The translations under genes and the position numbers were made by a program. Of a DNA stretch of 64,000 nucleotides, positions 45,180 through 55,929 are shown piece by piece (within the stretch, counting starts at the first letter, position 1; every line of letters begins with the position of its first letter). Below the pieces are notes generated by a model, which saw only the letters and a list, made by a program, of their open reading frames with translations, did no database searches and was not told the origin of the DNA. Source of the stretch: Endomychus coccineus (taxonomy: Eukaryota > Arthropoda > Insecta > Coleoptera > Endomychidae). The stretch covers positions 159,252,388 through 159,316,387 of the forward strand of contig OY294068.1 in assembly GCA_958510875.1 (NCBI GenBank), given 5' to 3'.

Positions 45180-46125
45180 TGAAGGTGTTAACTGACGTGA
45201 TACAACACAGAGGACGAACTGGGAGAACAAGGTCTCTGGTCCGTATGGTACGAACGGGTCTGAGGCTGGCGAGTCTAGCACAGTCGGTGTCCACTCGTGT
45301 ACCTGTTCAAGACTGAGGTCTGTGGGATATGGACTTGTGTCCTGGGAAACCTGGGAATAAACTAACGAGATAAGCGGATTTACATCTGCACTGACACCTG
45401 AACGCGCTTAGGCGCACTTCGCGCCCACATAGTGATTTCTAGGCTTGTCTTGGAGTGCAGGGGAGCTCTGGCTGAATTAACCAGAAGTAACAAACTCGAG
45501 CTAGTGTGGGTACCCGCTCACTCTGGCGTGGAGGGAAACAAAGTGGCCGATGACTTGGCCAAACAAGAATGCCTTGAGCGCCCCTGGCCCCGATTCAAGG
45601 ATCGGAATTCCACCGACCGCCAGACTCCATGCTCTCAAGGAGCTACTGGATGAACAGTGGCTCTCGGTCTGGCGTGGTGCCCCAAGGACGATGGAGGCGG
45701 AGCTTCACATTGGGGAGCTCTCGGCTAAACTCTCTAAAACTCTACTCTCTATGAGCGGGAGAGGCTTAGAATAGATAACAGAATTATTCACAGGACACTG
45801 TCATCTGAATAAACATCTACACACAATAAGCATTGTTAAAGACAGCTTGTAGTAGATGTGGAGATGTGGACGAAACTGCCTCTCACATCGTAGCAGAATG
45901 TCCAGAACTGGCTTCTCTTAGGCCACAACACCTCGGCAGCACACATATGCTGCTTGAAGACATAAGATATATCAGTCTATGCAAAATATTAGGCTGAGGC
46001 ATTGCCTCAGGCCTGCTGAACTGATTCTTATGTTAAGGGGCGTACAATGGACACAATCAAAAGATCTAAGTGCTCCGGACTAATCTGCTCCCATTTTGAT
46101 TGATTGATTGATTGACGTAGCACAC
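45180..46125 (+). pseudogene. LINE fragment (RNase H to 3' tail), same family as 37.3-38.9 kb
   Basis: After degraded sequence, 45432-45600 reads LVLECRGALAELTRSNKLEL then VWVPAHSGVEGNKVADDLAK, the RNase H C-terminal half, with intact HSGVEGN and AD. A frameshift follows, and then CSRCGDVDETASHIVAECPE and LASLRPQHLGS near 45850-45940, the C-terminal CCHC-like motif. The copy ends with CAATGGACACAATCAAAAG and the tail TTGATTGATTGATTGATTG at about 46099-46117. The tail repeat TGAT matches the other copy. Confidence 0.85.
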
Positions 46126-47110
46126 ACAACATATCAAGAGAGATTATTCCATTCAGAAAAAAATCTGCTAGTAAGGAAGCCCTGACGTGACTTCGATTTG
46201 AAGTTTTCCCTCTTAAGATTACAATCGTGACCTCTCAAGCATTGATCCTGGTTAAGACTGAATAGGTGATTTAAATTATACTCGAATAAGCCATTTAAAA
46301 TACGATAGGTCACGATGAGATCTCCTCGAAGTCGACGTTCCATAAATGTGGTTGCGTTCAGAATGCTGAGCCTTCCATCGTAACACGGTCTGTGTACGCC
46401 AAATGGAATACGATTAGCATAGCGTTGTACAGACTCCAATGTCTTTGCATCACGTGACTCTTAGATACTCCAAACCGGCCCCGCGAACTCAAGATTGGGG
46501 CGGGTATATGTGGTATAAATGTTATAGAATTGATGAGGGGAAATTTTGTGAAATGCCATAGGAAGTGAGTAAACAGAAGTTCTCGCTTTTTTTGTTACTT
46601 TGCTTATGTGCTTGGTCCAACTGCCGAGATGGTCAGTCCAAGATCCTCGTGCTATGTCACCGCCTTTAATTGAATATCATTCAATCATGTGCAATACAGC
46701 ACACTTTTGAATATTAAAACGATTCTTCCATAATTTACGCCAGATCGATATTTGGTTTAAATCTTTTTGAAGAAATTTGTATTTTTGGATAGTGTTTGCG
46801 TAAATCTTGCTATCATCGGCATAAAAAGAGATCACCGACTGAACATAGTTACGAATATCAGAGACATATAAATTTAACAAAAGAGGCACCAGTACGGGTC
46901 CCTGGGGATCCTCACCATAAACGTTATATTCGGGTGTGTGTGTCCCTAATACGAACGGCCAATAGTCAGATAGGCCCAGATCCATGCTAGTAAATTGCTG
47001 CTAATTCCAAGATGTTCTAGTTTGTGAAGTAAAAGTTTCATAGGAACACGGTCAAAAGCCCTAGAAAAGTGCAGGTAGACATTTGATTCGCTTTAGTTGA
47101 TACTTTCTAG
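46126..47110 (-). pseudogene. CR1/jockey-type LINE, RT to C-terminus
   Basis: Read on the minus strand from about 47100: HFSRAFDRVPMKLLLHKLEH (the first catalytic Asp of the usual DFSRAFD is His here), LGISSNLLAWI, GPVLVPLLLNLYVSDIRNYV and then the active site FYADDSKIY near 46810, followed by KDLNQISIW. Further on are HEDLGLTI, SVQRYANRI, ERRLRGDLIVTYRILNGL and FFSEWNNLS, the usual C-terminal order, with a stop near 46134. Frameshifts and stops are present. Its 3' end meets the 3' tail of the + strand LINE within about 10 bp. Confidence 0.85.
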
Positions 47111-47114
47111 CCTT

Positions 47115-48045
47115 GAGAACGCCACAGTGTGGTGAAACAATTTGTTAACATCATTTTCTAAATTAAATGTTACATTTTTGTTTGAGCTGAGATTAATTCT
47201 CCATCTTCCGAAAGTTACCTGAATATCTTTGAAATTGCTAAAGTGAAATTCACAAAGAAGTCGTCAGTAGATATAAGTGTGAATTCACGTTACTTCTCTC
47301 ATTTGTATTCTCCAGAGAATTCCCATTTGGAGAATGTCAAACATTCCGGTGAACACTGATCTACATAGATGTTTAAACATTAGGGGATAAAATATTCGAT
47401 TTCATTGCGCGCTAATCTATTCATCTCAATATTATCTTGGCAGATCATAATTTGATTGAAGGATATATAGTATGTTGCTCAGTATGATGGAATGTTGTGA
47501 TATCATTGGAAATGGAATATTCATGTATACCCAAATATGAAACGCTTCTGCATTCTGTAAAGCATTATTTTCTGCAATTTGTTTGATATAGCCATCAAAA
47601 TTTCAATTCGTGAAGTGTCCAAACTAATCCCAATTCAGTTCAAAATATTACTTCATTGGATTAGAATGTCACATGAAATTTTAATAATAGAGAAATCGTA
47701 TTTCCCAACATAGGTTCTGTATCGTCATTCACTGTTATACGTGAGTTAAGGAAGCAGAATTGCTGAATCTATGGAAACAACACATTAGAACGCTCCTCTG
47801 CAACCTCAGCATAATTACATTAAAACTATAAGTTGCTTTCATCTACTATTGTCTTTACATATCATAACTTGTTATAATAAAGTCCCTGTGCATGAGTATT
47901 GTCTTTTTAAAAACCGTCTTTTCTGAACCGCTTGCTCAATAGGCGCAGTCGGTAACGGATCTCGAAATTGTACGTACCGCAAGGGCAATTTACATTTTAA
48001 TGTTTTATCGAGAACAAAATGTTGTTTGGTCCGTAATTGAAAGTA
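47115..48045. other. No gene seen
   Basis: The minus frame at 47872-48072 is unassigned. Nothing else was seen. Confidence 0.4.
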
Positions 48046-48099
48046 CTTTGGAGACCCGGAACAGGAAAGCAAAAATGCCGCAGTCTGAGGAGCATCGTC

Positions 48100-48340
48100 A
48101 AACCGTAGAACCTGGGGGAAAACAAGCAGTTAGCAAGCAAAGACGTGGTGAAGAACAGCATCGCCTAAACCAGTAGCAAGTGAGGGACCTGGTGGGAGAC
48201 AGAGATCTTAGAAACCAGTTAGCTGTTATGAAGACCTAGGGGAAGAACAAAAATCGTCCGAACCTATAGGCAGTAGTATAAGAAACAAAACCAGAGAATG
48301 AAACCCATCATCCACTTGATCTAATCAGAACCTGGAAGGA
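48100..48340 (+). repeat. Purine-rich degenerate minisatellite
   Basis: Blocks like GAACCTGGGGGAAAACAAG, GACCTGGTGGGAGACAGAG, GACCTAGGGGAAGAACAAA and GAACCTGGAAGGAACACAG recur every 40-60 bp (near 48109, 48198, 48234 and 48329). Divergence is high. No credible coding frame. Confidence 0.45.
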
Positions 48341-48344
48341 ACAC

Positions 48345-49545
48345 AGTCAATCACCGATATTGGATTATCATCGAACTTATACTTATAGAATGTGAAACTG
48401 TTATATAAAAATTAGTAAACAAATTAGATGGTTTGCGAACTATTTATCTATTCTCCAAGCGGCAACAATAGTTTGTACATGAAATGGCAGATTTGAAAAG
48501 TTTGTAATTTCTGTTTTTATCCTTGCAAATTTCTTTAATAAACAGTTTGTTGTTCATCGATTCAATTTTTTTCCACACCTGTTTAATGGATTTAGGTATC
48601 TAAATTGGGTTAATATACTTCATTATCTTCTCAGATTTATCTAGATCCCATTACTATGTTATTCAGAAATTCCTGTACTATTACAATAAAGGTTTTCATT
48701 GAATATTTCTTTATTATTCGTTATCCCAGACGTAAAACCATCTTTTCATTTATTGAGCACAATTTTAGATACTTTTACTAAGTATCATATTTTCCAGAGA
48801 AAATTATATTTGATATGATATTTGAATAAAACATGACCACACATAGAAACAGGGAATTAGTATGTGAATCCACCACTGGACCGAAATGTATTCCGCTGGA
48901 AAGAGAGTGTCTGGTAGAGTGAGGGTGTAGGAAAATGGGATATCGTCAGCATTTGTGAAGAACTGAATAATGGCTCTATAGGAAAGCAATCTCTTAAAGA
49001 GTCAATCACTCATATCCACCCCACTGTGGATAGTTGAAATAAATCAGATTTATGCGATACATATTCATAACTTGGCCATATCATTATCTAACTGTATTCA
49101 ATTTCTACTATCTATTGAATTAGATAATGTCGTTCAAGATTCATTATAGCTTCAAAAGTACTGCACCTAAATTAACTCAAAATATTTGTATTCTTGTAAT
49201 TGACAGAAATAAATGCATAAAAACTCTTTCCTATTCTATTGATCTGAGTTGATTGAAAGCATGATCTAGGAACTTGTTTTATTTTTACTATTGAAAACTG
49301 TATGTAGTGACGATTAGGGAATAATGGTTAGAAATTGTGGCAATTTTACAATTTAATGTCAGTGGAAATTTCAATAGTTTCTGTCGAGCTCTTCTTTCAA
49401 CGAAGGGGAACTGGTTTTCGGGTATTATTTCATGTTCAGTGACAATTGCTAAATGCGCAGCAATTTTTGTTTGATCTGGGTGTTTTTAGTTTGAATGCTG
49501 GTTCTTTCCACCTGCCACATCTGAATCACCGGGACTCTTATAAAT
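48345..49545. other. No gene seen
   Basis: AT-rich; the small minus frame at 48804-48989 is unassigned. Confidence 0.4.
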
Positions 49546-49549
49546 TCCA

Positions 49550-50605
49550 GTTGAATGGTTTACATCCACTCCGCAACTCTAGTTGTTCTTAGTATGTACA
49601 AGTTCTTCACCGGTTGGCTCATGTACTGTTCGGGGGATATACTAAGCTGTCCGATTATTGTTTGTCTTTTGCAATGTACTGCTCAGAATTCTGATAGTAC
49701 GTGTTTGCCTGTTGTTGTCCTTTTGATGTATTGTCTGCAAGAAATATCCCCTTCATACAGCCCCATTTTGTAAAGGGGATAAGTGAAGACACCTATCATT
49801 GATCAATGAGGAGACCTATTATTGTCCGGCCCTGGTTTCCTACACATGTTGAGTAGTTCATCAGTTATATTTTTATGGACTTTTTTGTGGAGCATACTTG
49901 GAGCTTCATTCAAGCCTCCTCGAACAGCGGTTTTTATCACTCCGAGTATAGGTTCTGGGCCTATACATTCCATCAGATTAACATTACATTAATGACATAA
50001 AAAATATTTTGTTGCGTTTTGCAATTGTGCACTTTTCTTGTGTTTGTTGGTTTTATTTCCTGAATTTCACTTCTCACCATTTCCTTGATTTCATCATGGC
50101 CCTATCTTCTACACGTGTTTTGTAACCTCAATTCTATTCTGGTCTTTCCCATGATCGTTATAATATCAATAAAGGTTAGGTTCACGGGTGATGCTTTTTA
50201 CAGCTCACGATTTACCGAGGCACTCAAGTCTTTATATCTCGTTCAACTCAGTAGTAGCTATTTTCTGGGTTATCTTTTTTCATCGTGCCAACGATGCGTA
50301 CGTGATCATGGGTTTCATCCTCATGTTGGATGTGCATTGAGTTTTTTCTGGATTCAGGTCCCATGTCTTTTCTTGAAACTTGTGGATAGCATTAATGTTA
50401 CCACAGCCTTGTTATGACTATGACCTGTTGTTGGTTCCAAGTTAGTTTGGAGTAAAAGATCAGAATAGAGACCTACTTGCTCTAGTTCCCTGCTTCTGAT
50501 AAAAGCTACAATGGTACATTTTTGAGAGATAATGTTCAGGCCATCTGCCTCTATATATATGCTGATAAGGTTGAAAGAGGCGTGAACTATATAATCCATT
50601 GAATA
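49550..50605 (-). pseudogene. LINE relic: RT C-terminus and terminal cysteine region
   Basis: On the minus strand 50600-50470 reads FNLISIYIEADGLNIISQKC then TIVAFIRSRELEQVGL, the RT stretch usually seen as GLxINPxKTxxVxFTRxRxL. The end of the element is at 49790-49560, where YPLYKMGLYEGDISCRQY then GKHVLSEF and HCKRQTIIGQL matches the C-terminal HxxxxMGLxxxxxCRxC...HVLxxC pattern. The middle (RNase H) is not readable. Heavily decayed. Confidence 0.6.
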
Positions 50606-50609
50606 ATCA

Positions 50610-52230
50610 TGAAGGTGTTTGAGTTGATATGAATATCATAATTACAGCTTCATGAAGGGAATTATTTCGGGTGGTTAGCTTATATGCAATATCTGAAGTA
50701 ATTATTTATCTATCTATCTTTAATATTATTACTGACTCATCAGGGAATATCCGAAACTGGTGGGTCGACAGATTTAAAATTTAGCAGGTAAGTTACTGCT
50801 AAAAACGGATTCTTCAAAACTCAATCACAACGGGGATAAAAGGGAATCGATATATTTTGACATTTTTGACAGTTTTAACAGATAGTTCCATTGACTGATA
50901 GATAATTATCACAGTTAAGACTTTTTATAACTACATATCAAGTAACGTTCAATGACAGTCATACAATGTTCGTGACATACCACTAGATAACATAGATATT
51001 CCTGTCAATTCAAATGAAATTTTACATTAGATAGAGTTTTAGTTCATGTTTCTCCACGCCTTCAGTTGCTTTACTTCATTTTAAATATGTATTTAGTCTT
51101 GAAACTTGAGGATTGATGTCGTTGTGGAAGAACCAATGCCTTCTTCTACGGGAATCATCTGTTTATGTGAATGTAACTCACAGACAACAGCTAGTAGTGT
51201 ATGAAGCATAGAGGTAATATTTATTATTCCAATAGTATGGTAAGCCTTCGATAACATGCGCGCAGTTGTATTTTCAGAAAGGTTTGTATTGGATGTATTC
51301 AAAAAACATTAAATCTGGTCAACGTGACAACACTACAACACATGCTGATGTGTCTTCATATTTTTTCATAGCATCAGGCTTCAGTAATTTGTATTCTATT
51401 CAAATTCAATTGCAAGATTTTATCATAAAATACTTCATGTTCAAGAAAGAACCTACATCATGTAATTGAGCTGGGATCAATTGATCACGTGACTTCCTTC
51501 ACTTTTTTAAGCAAATAGATTTTGGACACTTCTGTGGATCGAAGGTATGATTGTAGGAGTAGAAAATATATTGGAAATGATTTATAAACCAATAATGAAA
51601 AACGATAAGATATGTATATATGTTACATTGAAGTTTTATTCAAATAGTCTACATAATGTATTTTACTAGTTTTTGCTTTATACTGCCACTTCTTGCCAGG
51701 TTGACTTCCGAATTATGCACACCATAATACATCCTTGCTTTATACCAACACCTCCCATTACATGAACTTTCAAAATTTGCCACAGTGTAAATGCAAAAAA
51801 AAAGGTGAAAATAAAACAATTTGTAACTTTATCAAAACTTTACTTCTGAAATTCTTTTTGAATACTAATAAAATATAAACACATTTTTTCTTTAAAAACT
51901 ATATATATTTCTTTTAAATTTGGAACAAGAAATCATTAAATAATTCTACGTAATCAAATAATAAATGATTAATTTATTCATATTTTTTATTTATTCAGTT
52001 AATAAATCAAAATTAATAATAATTCCCTACAAATTATTTTGAAATTCAATTCCTAGTTATAAATGTAAATAAATTTGTTATTATATAAAAACCATAAAAA
52101 TTCCTCAAATTTGATAATAATAAAATTAAAGTAAAAAATTGTAAAAATGCACCTTTAAAATTTCATCTAAAAAACGATTGAGGTGAGAAATTTATAAATA
52201 AATAAAATCTTTGCTGATATAGGAATAAAA
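50610..52230. other. No gene seen
   Basis: AT-rich. Overlapping frames at 51093-51302 and 51266-51469 have no recognisable content. Confidence 0.4.
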
Positions 52231-52232
52231 CA

Positions 52233-53489
52233 ACGTGTGGCACTCGGGGACTGCCGCGGTGAAGCTATTGCATAGCATTTTTCCTCAACTTATGCAATTA
52301 TAATTATTTATTTATTTTAATTTAAGCAGTATTTTTTTTTCTTTGATATTAATTCAAGTTTTTTCTTTGATATTAATTCAAGTTACACTTTTTGAGCATG
52401 GTGACCGATAAGGAAACAAATTTTTTTCTTTTATTGAATAAATGATAATTTAAAATATTTTAATTATCTTACAATACATGTAGGTTATTCAAGAATTTGT
52501 TATCATTGAAACTATAGGTTTATGGTGACTGAAATAAGAGACATAAGTTTGAGACTTGATATCCTCTAAATATCTGGAAAATACCGCGTCAATGGTGGCC
52601 CCATATTTTGTTGTGGATTCTTGTGGATCATTATTCATTTTCAAATTCAATTTTTCCGAAAGAAAAGAGGCAAACGCTCTGATTTTTTATCAGCGAAGTT
52701 GATGTTGAAATCGCCAGCTAAGATAAGTGGAAATTTATTACCATTTGTACCAAATATTTTCGACCCTTCTTCAGTGTACTCCAGTAAAGTGCGATGAATA
52801 AAATGCTCTACCTCGTCCAATTTTGGATTCGGAGAAATGTAAATTGCTACCATGACTATGTGTAGGCCATTTCTAAGTTTGCATGAGCACGCACAAATAT
52901 CTCCAAAAAATGAGCGCCTAACATTAACATCGCTAACGTGTGCAATATTTATTTCAATATTCGGAGTCATAATATCAGTTACATTATTATTATTTTGGTA
53001 AATAGCTACCCCACCTTTTGGAACAGTATCTAGTTTGAATTGAACAATACAATTGAAATTAGGTATTTCAATCGGATTATCATGCACCATGCAAGATTCG
53101 GTAAGAAGTAACACATTTGTTTGTCTCGTAACTGAATCTTGTAAATCGTATTTGTGACTATTCAGACTTTGGCAATTGAAAGTCATTATTGAAATGCCAT
53201 TTCTATTACTAAGGAAATCTAAGACACTTTGAGCTGTCGTCTGAACACTATTTAGAGGCAGTCTTTTGAATTCTTGCAACAAAGATGCAGTCGATACAGC
53301 TTGCCTTCGATTATTATGAAACTTGAATGTAGAATTATCGTTTTTTGTCGTGATATACAATTTTTCAATATTAGTCACTCGAGAGAGCGCATGAACGAGT
53401 TCCTGTTATTTTTCGTTACGGAATTTCTTGATTCGGTCGCCGCGCTCAAAGCCCGCGATAAGAGCTATATGCAATATATGCAATAGCTT
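52233..53489 (-). mobile_element. Helentron copy 2, deletion derivative with helicase-EEP fusion
   Basis: Oriented on the minus strand. The 5' end AAGCTATTGCATATA at about 53489 is followed by TTATCGCGGGCTTTGAGCGC. The 3' subterminal inverted repeat lies at 52262-52276 and the 3' end carries CAGTCCCCGAGTGCCACACG, as in copy 1. The 5' 90 bp is joined straight to the last helicase residues, so Rep and nearly all of the helicase are deleted. The 3' untranslated part has a 24-bp local duplication of TTCTTTGATATTAATTCAAG. The 5' end of a further Helentron lies directly beyond its 5' end. Confidence 0.8.
52496..53402 (-). pseudogene. PIF1 helicase C-terminus fused to EEP endonuclease (Helentron RepHel-EN end)
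   Basis: The frame first reads VHALSRVTNIEKLYITTK, the last helicase motif (usual VALSRV) and C-terminal tail. After a linker of about 45 residues the EEP nuclease begins. Counting from the Met at 53378, TFNCQSL is at about 66-72, LLLTESC (catalytic Glu) at 91-97 and LAGDFNINF at 220-228. A frameshift near 52665 ends the open frame after SERL. In another frame the domain continues to YFSHHKPIVSM, where the usual SDH is S-H-H. Copy 1 has SYH at the same place. A helicase followed by an EEP nuclease in one frame is the known Helentron organisation. Confidence 0.85.
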
Positions 53490-53874
53490 AATAGAAACAG
53501 GTACTCTCAGGTCTCTGCTTAGCGCGTCTAACGTATAAACTCTATTTGACGCGTAGCGAGCTCCTAGAGGCATATGTCAAAATGATTTCGTTCGTAGCTA
53601 ATTACATAGGACGTCTGGAGTTCATGCAATTATGTTTTTAGATAATTCGAACCTTCTAATTCCGATAGGCCACGTGAAGATCCCGGAGTCTAAAGCGCTA
53701 GAGTGTTATAACATTCGTATAAAATAGCGAAATTTCTCACTTTTAGAAACTTCAAATTAATTAATTAATTTGACACATGTTAGGTGTTTAGGTCTTACAT
53801 TATTTTTCGATACGGAATTTCTTGATTCGGTCGCCGCGCTCAAAGCCCGCGATAAAAGCTATATGCAATAGCTT
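53490..53874 (-). mobile_element. Helentron copy 3, 5' segment adjoining copy 2
   Basis: The minus strand starts AAGCTATTGCATATAGC at 53874, then TTATCGCGGGCTTTGAGCGC and TTCCGTATCGAAAAATAATG. This is the same 5' end as copies 1 and 2, but it continues into about 300 bp not shared with them before meeting the 5' end of copy 2 at 53489/53490. Copy 2 may have inserted into copy 3, or a tandem insertion may be involved. The 300 bp could be original 5' untranslated sequence lost from the other copies. Confidence 0.65.
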
Positions 53875-54635
53875 AACATATTTACTTATTTTAGAATTTA
53901 AGTTGTACTAGTAAATATAAAAGAAGCCACATTATTATCAAAAAATTCATAACATTGAATAAAACTCATAATAAATTTCATTTGAGAAACTGAAGATGAA
54001 TATCAAAAATACAAATCAAAACGGCCTACTTCGCCTAAAAATGATATATTTCCTATTTCCAACACTGTAAAGCGATCTGCAAAATTTCAAATCCTTATAT
54101 ACGACCAGTAGGAACTGTGCGATCGTTTTCACTGTGAGTTGGGCACGCACGCACAGATATCATGCCAAAAATAGCCAATTGATTAAGAAAATGGGCACAT
54201 GCGCGAAAATCTGCAAAAAAATGTCTGCTCCGATTACAATACTTACACACTTCCCTTACACTACCCAATACGTATACAGAGGAAACTAAAAAGCAACATC
54301 AAACGATAATGACATTACTGATTCGGGGAAAAAGCGAATATTTAAACGCCACTTCTAAGTTTTCGAACTGTTCTGATATAGACTTCAGATTGAAATACTG
54401 AGCTAAACTATTTTATGCCCAAGAGTCATAAACAATAACCTGAGCAACGTTCTGTTGACTTCCAACTCTTTTACGCAAAGAACGGAACTAAGCTGAACTC
54501 TTCAATCAGTCTCACGTCAGCTAGTGTCTTTTGCGTAGCACACGGTGTCCCTTGTTACTTCATTTATTTACATAGCGAAGATTGACGGCATGCGTTACAT
54601 AGGGGGATGATATTCTCTAGAATATACACCTGAGA
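53875..54635. other. No gene seen
   Basis: No supported feature. Confidence 0.4.
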
Positions 54636-54639
54636 CCAG

Positions 54640-54850
54640 ACATCTTGGAGACATAAATTGTCTCTTCGCAGTTATAAATATGATTGGCCATATTTTTGTT
54701 ACCTTTGAAAACGGTGTTGATGTCTAGTTTTGATACTAAATTATCACAGATTCTTTTTTTCAAGACAGCCGTATTAGTTCGTGGTATATTGACTCTGAAT
54801 CCTTTTTGATCTCGTAATCTTCTTCAAGGGATTTGATTCAGAATATTCGA
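54640..54850 (-). pseudogene. Possible PLE fragment (region before GIY-YIG)
   Basis: The minus strand can be read RGFRVNIPRTNTAVLKKRI-like, then NLVSKLDINTVFKGNKN. The NINTVF(x)xxNK block resembles the linker between reverse transcriptase and GIY-YIG in Penelope-like proteins. It is short and has no motif residue to confirm it. Confidence 0.3.
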
Positions 54851-54969
54851 CAGTGTGTAAAAAGTATTGCAACATGGCGATAACTTTTGGAAGCAAGTCT
54901 TTTTCAGGAAATCCCCGTACACTTCAATTATAAAACTGAACATATTGATTAAATATAAAATTCTCGGGA

Positions 54970-55925
54970 AATGGGTAACACCAAAATATGCTTAATATTT
55001 TCGTCTTTACGTACGTTTCGGTCTCACGACCATCATCAGAAGACATATCACTTTATAATTTCCGCTATTAAGGCTACTATTGCTAAACTAGTTATGGAAT
55101 ACTTAGAGGAATCTGTAAGGAATTCATTAAATTTTCAACCCGTATTCTTTGAACGGTGTGTAGATGTATGCCTAATGTGTGTTCCCAATGATAAAATTCA
55201 ATACGTGATTATTAAATTAAACAATTTCCACTGTAAACTTCAATTTAATTGTGAAACAGAACTGAACAAAAACATAAATTTCCCAGATGTGAACATTAGG
55301 CATGATGCAGATGAAAAATAAAAATTTCGTGGCTTACTAAAGAAGTTTGATCTCAACGTCTTCTTCACTCTAATTCCGTTGCACCAACAAGCTATAAAAA
55401 ATGTGTTATAAAGAGCTCTACAGATCGTGCGGTTGAATTGTCCCACCCAGAGAACGGTCCCAAAAATTCAAAAATTGTTCGTAATGCACTGTAAATTAAT
55501 GGCTACCCAAAAACATTTTTCAATCCCACCATTAAAGGAAGAATATACAAAATCTATAATGGAACGTCATATATGAATAACAGAAACGGTAATACAGATA
55601 ATTTTCTAACATAACCATACATTCCGGAGACCTTAGAATAAGTTAAGCAATGTTTAAAAAAGTATGATATAGATATTGCCCATAAGCTCACTAACTGTTT
55701 TGATAAGTATTTTCTGAAACCTTCAATACCTAAAGATAAACAAACTCACACAGTATACAAATTAAATTGCTCAGATTGCGATGGGACTTATACAGGAATC
55801 TCTAAACAATATTTACAAGAAAGAATGTATGGCCATAAGTATAGTTCAAGAAACAAAAACTTTGGAAGTTTCACCCCTCTTGATAAACACTGCTTTGATT
55901 AAAACTGTTCTTACTAGATATCTCC
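54970..55925 (+). mobile_element. Penelope-like element, copy D (same family as copy B), 5'-truncated
   Basis: The element starts at about 54970 with a terminal-repeat piece in inverse orientation that carries a hammerhead motif, and it joins RT sequence directly at about 55056. The protein reads AKLVMEYLEESVRNSLNFQP, then VFFERCVDVCLMCV (active site YVDD changed to CVDV), NDKIQYVIIKLNNFHCKLQF and NIRHDADEK. Frameshifted pieces follow: NSKIVRNAL, LPYIPETSE-type sequence (degraded), and TVYKLNCSDCDGTYTGISKQ then YLQER (GIY-YIG with the Gly intact). It fades out near 55920. Polymerase and frame are both broken. Confidence 0.85.
55003..55044 (-). ncRNA. Hammerhead-ribozyme-like motif with all three stems (PLE terminal repeat)
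   Basis: The 42 nt on the minus strand divide as follows. Stem I is GTCTT...AAGAC, 5 bp and perfect. The core is CTGATGA, followed by one extra T. Stem II is GGTC/GACC, 4 bp, closed by GTGA, then GAAA. Stem III is ACG/CGT, 3 bp, around a TA loop, then A at the cleavage position (GTA triplet). Every conserved core base of a type I hammerhead is present. The one departure is the unpaired T between the core and stem II; the other copies in this window have it too. Small stem III loops are typical of PLE hammerheads. Confidence 0.75.
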
Positions 55926-55929
55926 AGAA

